A stretch of 64,000 bases of DNA from Heliocybe sulcata (taxonomy: Eukaryota; Basidiomycota; Agaricomycetes; Gloeophyllales; Gloeophyllaceae). The notes under the pieces are model-generated. The model had not been told where the DNA came from and did no database searches. It saw only the letters and a list, made by a program, of their open reading frames with translations. Position numbers and translations under genes: made by a program. How positions within the stretch are numbered: the first letter of the stretch is position 1; each line of letters starts with the position of its first letter. Shown piece by piece: positions 1 to 8,981 of this stretch. The stretch is taken from positions 1,548,732-1,612,731 of the forward strand of contig ML213506.1 of assembly GCA_004369045.1 (NCBI GenBank), read 5' to 3'.

Positions 1-287
1 NNNNNNNNNNNNNNNNNNNNNNNNNNNNNNNNNNNNNNNNNNNNNNNNNNNNNNNNNNNNNNNNNNNNNNNNNNNNNNNNNNNNNNNNNNNNNNNNNNNN
101 NNNNNNNNNNNNNNNNNNNNNNNNNNNNNNNNNNNNNNNNNNNNNNNNNNNNNNNNNNNNNNNNNNNNNNNNNNNNNNNNNNNNNNNNNNNNNNNNNNNN
201 NNNNNNNNNNNNNNNNNNNNNNNNNNNNNNNNNNNNNNNNNNNNNNNNNNNNNNNNNNNNNNNNNNNNNNNNNNNNNNNNNNNNNNN
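1..287. other. assembly gap (N run)
   Basis: All bases are N. The first resolved base falls inside a tandem repeat unit, so the gap probably reflects repeat collapse and its true length is unknown. Confidence 0.99.
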
Positions 288-580
288 CTCCGAAGAGGAG
301 AGGGTTGCTGAGAGTCGCCAGTAGTAAGAATAACCAGAGAGGTCGACCGCTTGCTGGACCAGGCCGCACTCCTCCGAAGAGGGGAGGGTTGCCGAGAGTT
401 GCCAGTAGAAAGACAAAGAATAGCCAGACAGATCGACCGCTTGCTGGACCAGGCCACACTCCTCCGAAGAGGAGAGGGTTGCTGAGAGTCGCCAGTAGTA
501 ACCAGAGAGATCGACCGCTTGATAGACCAGGCCACACTCCTCGGAAGAGGAGAGGGTTGCTGACAGTCGCCAGCAGAGAG
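288..580 (+). repeat. minisatellite with codon-multiple units
   Basis: At least four imperfect units each begin with a CTCCGAAGAGG-like block, at 288, 372, 462 and 540. Unit lengths are therefore 84, 90 and 78 bp, all multiples of six. The variation lies in a short AAG/AAT/CAG-rich linker. The + strand stays open across the units (305-670, TAA at the end) and would encode a basic repeat of the type RPLAGPGHTPPKR followed by GLLRVASS. The left side is lost in the gap. It may be the 3' part of a repeat-bearing gene or a non-coding minisatellite; no start codon context or homologue is visible. Confidence 0.8.
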
Positions 581-670
581 ATGGAGGACAGCCAGGGAGA
601 CGACCATTTGCAGACCAACAAGAGAATGATCACTCACAAGCCTAGAGAAAATCAATGCGATAGACGGTAA

Positions 671-1444
671 AGACACATCTGTCGCAGCATGTATCAGTGG
701 AGAATATCAGTTCGAGAGATTATATGGGACGTACCATTCTCTTGAGCGTGGGCCGGGACTAGACTGAACAGAGACTGCTAGAGATGGCATACGATAGAGA
801 GCGGTATGGTAAGCAATAGAGCACGAAGGCGTTGGGTGAGGAAGAAGCAAAGTAGGAGGTTGTTGAGGGAGAAGAGGGAAGAGGTGCTGATGTCGTATCA
901 TCGTCCGAGGCCTGCCTTTTATGCCCTGGCGGTAGAGGGCGGCTGACGGTCAGAATTGATATGAACCGAAGTTGAAGCGCGTCAGCCGCCCGCCAGTCTC
1001 GGTCGGTCGCGTCGGTTCACTGCCCAATTTGGGTGACGCGTTATTTGGCCCTGTTGACGCGTCAGCCGCCGGCTACGACGTTAGACGGTACAGCGGCCTG
1101 CTCCTGATTTTTTGACCCTTTAATCAAGTGCTTCGGATGAGTACTCTGTAAGCCCTCTGGCCACTACATATCATCAGCCACAACAGCAATACTCCTGGCC
1201 AGACTTGAACTTGGGTAGAGCTAAGCTGTCGCCGTGGACCGCATTAATGATCAATTTGTTGGATTTACAATATACCCACCCCTCACAGTTGAATAATCTG
1301 CTGACGACGACGATAGCCGTTACCACCGCCCTGGACAAAGAAAGCCGCCTCGTAAGACTGGCGCAGTTCCTCAATGTACTCTCGTCTGGAAATTCTGCTC
1401 TCCTTCCTTGCTCACAATGGAGCATCCAAGCGAACTTGCAATGA
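671..1444. other. intergenic, no gene seen
   Basis: No convincing coding region. GCGTCAGCCGCC occurs twice (979-990 and 1059-1070). The second copy overlaps the palindrome TGACGCGTCA (1055-1064), and a further TGACGCGT lies at 1034-1041. These could be transcription-factor sites, but nothing shows which gene they would serve. Confidence 0.5.
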
Positions 1445-2705
1445 TCAGACATGTCCGAATGTAGTGACCGCTTGAGCTACAGCGTCAAGAAATTCCGCTG
1501 GCTGATCCCAGTGCACCTACGGATTACGGTATGAGCAGCAGAAGCGCCAAAATATGAACTTCCAAAACTTACGAAATGATTTGCTTTCGGAATCTCTACG
1601 AAATCGAACGGGCGTGGCTTCTGCCCCTTCGCCACGCAGCTCTCATACTCCTTCTTGGCCTCGATATACCCCCATATACAATGCCAGTGGGTCTGCAGGC
1701 ACACAACATGCACGACCCGCAAATCAGGCAACACCGTCCTCGCCAGCTCCTCGTTGAACAGTGCCATCTTAGCCTGTTCTCTGATAGTGGGCTGCATCGG
1801 CTCGATGACCATGTGCAAGTCTGTCCTAACAGCGGCCGACTCCTCGTACATCATCGCCATATCTTCTTTAGCTGTGTTGTCAATGGATGCCTGGTCGGTA
1901 CGGTGGCGGTAGTCAAGACCCCGCATAGAGCCGGAGCGGATGTCAGGGTGCGAATAGTAGGACGAGACCCAGTATTGGAACGTCTTGTACCGCTCTTCAG
2001 CCGTCGGGATAGTGGGGTCGGTCCATGGGTTGTAAGCGTCGACGTCGCCCGTAATTTCATAGCCAAATGCATGGTAAGGCGGGTCTGAAGTCCGGGAGCA
2101 GATGAGTCGGCATGTAAGTCGCCAGGTAACTCTAAGGATGCATGCGAATTTACCATACAGGACTGCCGTCCTCAGATAAGGCTCAAGCCGTTCATAATAC
2201 TCCTTCGGGATTGTGTCCGGATGACCCAACATAGCCAGCACTGTCGCGACAGCAATGCTCCACCCCATAACTGCGATCCCTCCCTTGTCTTTGCCGACAG
2301 TAATTTTGGGAATATCATACGTCTCGGCGAAGTATTGCAGGAATTCGACAACATGTAGACCAATGCGCTCGAGGAACAGCTTCCGGCCCTCCTGGAGGTG
2401 CGTAATTTCCTCTTCGGTGTACCGGGAGGAGCCGCGGTATTCTCTGCGGTTCACGACGACGACGCGGAGGTTGTGCGAGGAGGCGAGGGGGAGAAGTTTA
2501 TGAAAGCTATCTGTGTTCAGCAAGCCGTGTTGGTAAGCCTTGGTCCAGCGTCCTACCTTCAAAGCAAGGACTTACGACTATTGAACGCGCTCCCATGGAA
2601 GATCACGAGAGTGGTGTAGTCGTTCGACCCTGCGACAGCCCCAGAGTCTGCAAACGAAAATTCTATACCTTCAGGTCCTACTTTCGCTGTGGAATATGTT
2701 GCCAT
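1445..2705 (-). CDS. alpha/beta hydrolase fold protein
   Basis: A serine-hydrolase-like protein whose substrate I cannot name. The start ATG (2703-2705) opens MATYSTAKVGPEGIEF and leads to a first strand with the oxyanion-type HGSAFNS segment. Intron 1 (2511-2575) joins this to the SFHKLLPLASSHNLRVV region. The nucleophile elbow reads GWSIA, a variant of GxSxG. A middle in-frame intron separates LRTAVLYG from the DPPYHAFGYE region. A last 56-bp intron (1517-1572) joins ANHF to VHWDQPAEFLDAV, giving the classic C-terminal His (NHFVHWDQP) and a stop at 1445-1447. Without that splice the reading frame would run into a non-family tail. The length (about 360 aa) is usual for the family. It is transcribed towards the gap, with ataxin-3 lying upstream in the same direction. 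Confidence 0.85.
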
Positions 2706-3151
2706 GCCTTGAATGTAGGACGCCGAGGCGAAAATGCTAGCAGCATTTAAGGCTGTCTGTCTGATAGATCCTGGGTCAGCAGGACAAGAAGCTCGAACGC
2801 GTCAGTTGTCAGCTGCTGTATCCTTGGCAGTCTGCTGAACGCAAGATTAGGCTGGCGCTGAATAATTAGCAGCAGTCACCGGCAGTCACACACATCCACG
2901 GAAGGTCATTAGGCATCGGCGATCATACCAGAATTGACCATGCTTCGCTCTTTCGCCGCGGCATACCTTCGAGGGACAGCTGATAGCGAGCTATCTTTGG
3001 TCTTACCTTAGGCAACAGAAGTAGAAAGAAGTGTTGATCCATAAGCAAGATGACGTCAAGGACGAACGCCGGGCTTCTTCTCCTGAATGTATAAGGCCGT
3101 CTATGCAAAACTTGCTCGTTGATACAGCATGCTGGCGTAGAAGCAGTCCTC
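2706..3151. other. intergenic, promoter of the hydrolase and 3' end of ataxin-3
   Basis: About 450 bp between two minus-strand genes. No coding signal was recognised. It must hold the 3' UTR of the ataxin-3 gene and the promoter of the hydrolase. Confidence 0.5.
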
Positions 3152-5037
3152 CTAGCCTCCGAACCTCGCCAACCTCCGCCTCCTAATCTCCTCCATACTC
3201 AACTGCTCCTCGGGCGCTTCCGCCACAGAGCTTGAATCTGTCTCCGTCTCTAGCTCAGAATCCTCGTCGTCCGTTCTGCTTGACGAAACCGAAGCAGCCA
3301 CAGCAGGCGAAGCTACAGGAGGCGGGCGCTGAGCAGGCTGATCCTCTGGTATTCGGAATCCTTCATGCGCATGCTCTAGCGACGCCCTCAGGGCAGCCTG
3401 AAGCTCCGCGTCGTCATCATCGTACACTCTAGGGTGTTCGGATGTACTCCATCCAGTAGACGCTGATGGCGGGACATCGGCCATGTTCACCTCAGAGACC
3501 TCCTCGTCCTCGTCTTCGCCAGCACCGCTGGCTCCATGCAGGGCTTTGGATTCCTCAATGGCCCGTCTAAGCATCTCCTCTTCTTCCTCTTCTCTTTGCC
3601 TCCGTCGCTCAGCTGCGCGGTTTGCCTGCTCCTCATCTCCGTAGGTGGCACGTAACGCCATTTCCTGTTCTCTCTGCATCCGCTCCATGATAGCACGGTT
3701 TCTGGCCATGCTTGCTGCAACAGGATCCGCTTCCGCCTGAGCAGAACTACCGATCCCTTCGTCTCCGAAAAGATCTTCGTTCTCTTCTGCGGCACTAAAG
3801 CGACCAGGCATGCTGGAAGTAGGCGTTCTGGTACCACTTCCAGGCAGACTTCCAGACCTTGTAGTACTGCCCAGAGGTACCGATGCACTTTGACCCGCTC
3901 CGAGCTCAAAGCCTGGTCCCGAACTACTAGGACCTCCTGCTCTCATTTCCGGGATTAGGAGCTCGTCAGCAGATCCACCCATGAGTGATGCTTGCAGAGC
4001 GGCTTGAAGCTCCATGTCCTCATCCTCGAAGCCTTCAACCTTCGGTCCGGATGCGGTGCGAGATGTGGAGAGGTGAGTTCCCGAAGTAGAAGCTGAGGTG
4101 GGCTCGGGGAGAGTGGATGCTAGGTGGTCTGCTTCCGTACGGGGGAATGAGCCCTCGTTCTCTTCCGTTATTGCAAAGACAGAGTAGCCTGGACAGATGT
4201 AGTTGTGGGCCATCGAGAAGTGATCAGCACGGGGAATATACTAGGGTCGAGCCACATACCCTCTGCTTCGGCTTGTTGTAGGACCATGCCAAGGTATGTC
4301 TTGCTGACCCACTCGGGCGCTTCCAGGAATGAATTTAGGTTGAACCAGTGGCTTTGTCCCGCAAGATCAGATTGGCCGAAGCGGCGGAGGGTGAACCAAT
4401 GTTGTTGGAGGTTCAGAATGAAACCAAGTTGTTCACTGCATTCATATCATGAAGATGGGCTCGCGTATTGACATATATAAGAGTGGACGTACTGCGGGCG
4501 ATCCTGAAACTGGCGCATGGCTGAGCTCCGCCATCGCACAAGGCTGGAGTAAGAGGACACATAAGTTTTCAGGATACATGGAGTAAGACAACTCAATCAC
4601 TTAAGGCCCCAAACATTCAGAGCGTTCTCGAGCACTTGGACGGAGAAGAATCCTGGAGACGCGTATAGCGGGAGGACACTTCCGACAACTGAGTACTGAC
4701 CTGTATCGTCCATATTTGTGCTGGGTGTACCAGCTGCGTCAGCATGATAGCTCCCTTCTAGTGCATCGAGGCTATTGGCGATCGAGGAGAGATCGGGAGC
4801 AGTGAACTGGGGGCAAGTACGTTCGATAAGCATTCTTGTCCGCATTAAGAGTCACTACTGACATAGTTTCCCTCTGTGAAGGGAGCAAATGCAGGTTCCG
4901 TCAATACACCATAGATCACGGTAGAATGAGCAGTCCGCACGAAGTAGATTGTTTAAAGCATGTTGTGCACATAGCATAGACCCTGGGTCTTGCTTTTCAT
5001 GGTAGATCAAGGACACCAAGGGCTCTAAGCCAGCCAT
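3152..5037 (-). CDS. ataxin-3-type deubiquitinase (Josephin domain plus UIMs)
   Basis: A cysteine protease that trims ubiquitin chains. The start MAGLEPLVSLIYHEKQ (ATG 5035-5037) is immediately followed by the catalytic-Cys motif LCAQHALNNLL. Further exons give LSSIANSLDALEG and NMDDTGQYSV, then FFSVQVLENALNVWGL, RWRSSAMRQFQDRPQ, and the catalytic His/Asn block QQHWFTLRRFGQ...HWFNLNSFL (about 4255-4460). The last large exon (about 3152-4180) begins YSVFAITEENEG and carries three ubiquitin-interacting motifs: ELQAALQASLMGG, MLRRAIEESKAL and ELQAALRASLEHA. The C-terminus is acidic/serine-rich and ends RRRRLARFGG. Cys, His and Asn are all present, so it should be active. It is head-to-head with atg27, with about 240 bp between the two start codons. 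Confidence 0.93.
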
Positions 5038-5279
5038 CGTCGTCTGACAGGTCGTTTGTTCTATACAACAGGCTTCGAGACGGGAGAGGAACGAGAGAGC
5101 AACGTTCTGCACGATGTGGCGCGTGTAGAGTACGAGACGCGTTATTGCGCGTCGCGGCGTCTATTGATCGGGAGCTGCCGTGGCTTTCGATGCCGACGTC
5201 GACGGACAAGGATACCGCAGTATTATTGCATCCTGCATCTTGGCTTAATTCCTTTCTTTCCCACAACGTCGTGATCTCA
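5038..5279. promoter_or_regulatory. divergent promoter region between ataxin-3 and atg27
   Basis: 242 bp separate the two oppositely directed start codons, so both promoters must lie here or overlap the coding starts. No clear TATA box or named site was identified. Confidence 0.5.
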
Positions 5280-6412
5280 ATGTTTCCCCAATGTCGGCGG
5301 GCCCTTCCTTTCTCTTCGATCTCCCTTGTATTCCTCGTCCTTTCGGTTCTCGTGCTGTCCGCCAAGGCGCAAGACACAAGTGAATGCGACGTCATCCTGA
5401 ATGGCGTTAAGTATGACTTGACTGCGCTCGAAGGGGAACATTCAGTCTCGCGTGTGCGGTCGACGCCTCCAAGTAAGATGACGGACCAGGTTAGATTCGA
5501 CTTATGCGGAGAGTTGAAGGAGCAGAAAGACGTCGCAGAGGCGGACCAGGTAAGTCCTGCAGGAGGATGCGTCGCGAATCATGCTGATTGATACGCATAT
5601 ACAACCAGTGTCCGACTGGAACAAGAGCTTGTCTCACCAAAATCAACCAAAGAGACGGACAAGCAGACCGAATAGTTGCTGTCATTCCTCTGGGACAGAC
5701 GTCTGGCAACCGCGCAATCTCCTCCCTATCTTGTACGTGCTACGCCGCTGTTCTGGGTATCATGCCATCTGATGTGCAACTAGCACCTGAGGGCATCTCC
5801 ATAACCTTCCAAGGCTCTTCATACCCACCGTCTGCGGATAACTCTATACCCCAATCATTCAATATGACCCTGCTCTGCTCAAAGGAAACGTCGGATATCA
5901 AGTTTGTATCATACGAAGCTGGTCAATTAAGACTCGAATGGAGTACGCCGGCAGGATGCGGCCACACAGGCGACGAGCCGCCACCCAAGAATGATGATGA
6001 AGTGAAGCAACCTTCGGATTCGGAAAACGAGAGGTCGATAGGGAGCGGGATCGGGTGGTTCTTTCTTGCGTGAGTTTCCGTCACCATTTTGTGCCCCAAT
6101 TTGCGGTCAAGATTATTTTTGACGGACGTCCATGTGGACGCGCATATAGCATGATCATTTGCCTCGCTGCTTACTTTGCTTTGGGAGCTTATCACAACTA
6201 CTCAACGTACGGCGCTACTGGTGCGGATCTGATTCCGTAAGTCCCCATCCAGTACCTTTTCTGTTAACACTACCTAATCATCATTGTCTTTCCTGTCCAG
6301 TCATCGGGATTTCTGGCGGGAAGTACCCTACATGCTCCGGGACGTTGTCTCGCATCTTTGCTCAGCTGTCCGCCCGAAACACTCATCGAGAGGAGGCTAT
6401 ATCGCAGTATGA
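5280..6412 (+). CDS. atg27: autophagy-related type I membrane protein Atg27
   Basis: Atg27 is a single-pass protein of the Golgi/endosome/vacuole that helps Atg9 traffic during autophagosome formation. The start MFPQCRRALPFSS is followed by a hydrophobic signal peptide (SLVFLVLSVLVLSAKA). The lumenal mannose-6-phosphate-receptor-like domain has CDVILNGVKYDLTALEG, HSV, FDLCGEL and (after intron 5550-5608) CPTGTRACL. Intron 5733-5783 is a multiple of three and sits unseen in the open frame. A further intron (about 6071-6149) joins WFFLA to MIICLAAYFALGAYHNYSTYG, the transmembrane segment and the family's NYSTYG block. The last exon (from about 6301) reads HRDFWREVPYMLRDVV and ends in YIAV at the extreme C-terminus. 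Yeast Atg27 likewise ends in a Tyr-x-x-hydrophobic sorting signal. Confidence 0.92.
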
Positions 6413-7153
6413 TCCCAGTTTCCTCGCCCCATTCCGTTCCTCTGTCGTTATTTTGCTTGGCATGACCATATTCTAGTAGACCTCGCAGAAGTTTTACCTT
6501 GTAGCTCGACTGTAAGTCTCCTGAACGAGCAGCCCCCAACGACCTCCACGCACTTCCCGGACAACTGGTCTTCACGTTCATGCGCTGGAATGGCGCGACC
6601 AGCGAAACCATAGTCCAGCGTCGACAGAGGCGATTACCTGGTTCCCGCCTGGGCAGTTCCCATTATCTGCGGGGACCTGAGAGCGCCTCCCGCAAGCTAT
6701 GCCACACCGATCATACATATGCCACACACCAATACATTTTCGTACTGCGTCCTTCCTGTGCCCAATTGATATCCTCTTATGAGGTCATCTTTTCCCTAAT
6801 ACAGCCCGTACCTGTGAATCATTAGAAAGGGAGAAGCCAACATATGCATATTGCAAGCTAAACTTGACAACGACAGCTTCGCTGCCACAACCGGACATAG
6901 CGTGTCCATCTTCATGAAAGGCAACCATACCGTGGTCTCTACTTGCCTTCAAGGGTATAGAAGCGCCCGGAAGAACTTCTAGTCTATGTATATAGTATCC
7001 GGACCCGTACGTGACGCGTTGACGACTTGCGGGACGTAACTTCACAGCGTTTCGCACTAATGATATCAGGCCACATTTAAGATTCACGGGTGCAGCATCA
7101 CTTGCCCTATCACCGACGTCTGCTACACTACGCGAGGCGATACATTGCGCATC
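6413..7153. other. intergenic, no gene seen
   Basis: 740 bp between atg27 and the next + strand gene. Short open frames exist on both strands (for example 6785-7198 minus), but none shows a recognisable domain or splice-consistent extension. It presumably holds the atg27 3' UTR and a promoter. Confidence 0.5.
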
Positions 7154-8508
7154 ATGCCTAAGAAGACGAAGTGGTATGTGGTTATTGCAGGTACCCAACC
7201 AGGAATATATAGGACATGGTGAGTCTGTTCACCAGATTGGATTCAAACTAGGAGTATCAGTGCTGGTGTCCAAGCGCACGGTCTCGCTACTGCGTAAAGT
7301 GACTGTCCATGGGATCCGAGACAGCAGACTATAAGCAGTGCTGATTATGCTTTACTTTTTCTCCGGTCAGGGCGGACGTAGCACCAAAAGTTTCAGGAAT
7401 AACCAAGGCGATTCACGAGAGCTTCAAGACAGAGGAAGAGGCTATCGACGTGTACGAACGCGCCAGACGTACCGGTACCATCAAGGTCATCGGCAATTCG
7501 AGCGGGATTGCCACACCACCCGCAAGTGTTCCTCCAAGTCCTGCACCTGTTCGACGGGAGGTACCAGTCAACAATTCCACCTTGTCCTCTCCACCTGCCC
7601 GGTCGACGCCGCGGGTGTCCGAGGACGTGGTATCTTCAAGTTCGCCACCACGTCGAGCACCAGCTCAACCGGGGACCACACCACCCGCATGTGTCCCTAT
7701 TCCTGCATCGGTTCGGCACGATGTGTCTGTCAACTATTCTACGTCGTCCTCCCCGGCCACGGGAGTGACGCAGCGGGTGTCGGAGAATGCAATACCTGCA
7801 AGTCCATCCCGACCTCGTTCACCGTCTGATCGAGTACAGCGGACTTCGCAATCTATCCAGACGGAGTCTCTCCCACCGACACCACGCCAAACACAGCAGA
7901 TGACCTCGACTCCCCCAAGCACCCCGCAAAGGGGTGTAGCCTCGACGTCCAGGACTCAGGGTGGGAGCTACATAGTTGAGAGGTCACCCGAAGGGCCCGG
8001 AAAAGATACTCTCTCACCACTAATAGAGTTGGTTTCTTCAATCTCCTTGCCCAGTGACTCGACGCCAAGAAGAATAGGTAGCGACGTCTCTTCTCCCACC
8101 CCGAGCTCGCATACTAGCCACTGCTCGCATTCATCTTGCATATGCAGCTGTCACCGCCGAACTCCCGGGACAACGCGGACTCGGGCCAGCTCATCAGCTG
8201 CCCCGAGCCCGTCGAATGCATACGGTTTAGTTCCGTCAGAGCCTAGCACGCCTCTAAGGACCAGGACTAGGGACTTGGATGCGAATATGCTGGGTCTCTC
8301 GCAGCCTATGCACATCAGGAATACGTCTTATGATGCTGCGTTTGATCCACGTTCACCCATGTCCAGGTCAGCTTCCCTTCCTATGGAGGCGGATCGGTGA
8401 GTCGCTCCACAACATTCATTTCGCCTAGTCGGCCTTCTCATATCCGTAAATTTCTCCAGTACCCCAATCTTTGGACGGCCCTCGCCTGGCATCAGGCCAT
8501 ACTGTTAG
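7154..8508 (+). CDS. RNase H1 N-terminal (hybrid-binding) domain protein with disordered tail
   Basis: Exon 1 (7154-7218) begins MPKKTKWYVVIAGTQPGIYRTW. Exon 2 starts at 7371 after a GTGAGT...CAG intron and continues ADVAPKVSGITKAIHESFKT followed by EEEAIDVYERA. Together these make one RNase H1 N-terminal module (the caulimovirus-viroplasmin fold), which binds RNA/DNA hybrid or duplex. No RNase H catalytic domain follows. Instead there are about 270 residues rich in Ser, Pro, Thr and Arg, with a small Cys/His cluster (HCSHSSCICSCHRR, about 8121-8160). A final intron (about 8399-8459) probably leads to the end TPIFGRPSPGIRPYC; if it is not spliced the protein stops a few codons earlier at 8400. 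Function unknown. It is not evidence of a viral insertion, because the module is a common cellular one. Confidence 0.75.
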
Positions 8509-8981
8509 GCACAGGAAGTTGCAGGCTTTGAATGAATCTATGTCTATGCTTGCTATTGTCATCCTGACAGGCCGTATTATCTCTCGCTCCCCTTCTCACT
8601 ATTACTCACCCTTTTCGTCAAGAAGTATCATAGTAAGATTTATGTCTCCTCTACTGCTTCCTCTTTGCTGCATGCTTCGTCTTGTTTGCTGATTAGCCCT
8701 GGAGCTTTCGCTCTCGTTCTAACCGCGTCTGCGACCTATTGTACTACATGCGCTACCGCCGTCCTCTGCCCTCTGTTATCCCCGACGAATCTGTCTCCAT
8801 TGTGAATAGTATAAACATAATCGAGCTCCCTGCAGCGGACAAGGCAGCCTGAAGGAAAGCTCGAGACCCCAAGGCAGGAGGTAGTAATAGTGGTCCCTCA
8901 AGGCTTTCGATATCGAGGGGACACATAGCTACAGAATGATCCGTATTGGGGACATACATCAGAGTACAGTCCAGAGTCTGA
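8509..8981. other. convergent 3' region, no gene seen
   Basis: About 470 bp between two convergent genes. It is pyrimidine-rich and most likely contains the two 3' UTRs. Confidence 0.5.

Noticed and set aside
2923-3108. 61-codon minus-strand frame between the hydrolase and ataxin-3
   Set aside because: No conserved feature, and it lies in the expected UTR/promoter interval.
7154-7450. Viroplasmin-type domain as a sign of an integrated virus
   Set aside because: The same fold is the cellular RNase H1 N-terminal module. No reverse transcriptase, integrase, capsid or terminal repeats lie nearby, and the gene has host-type introns.
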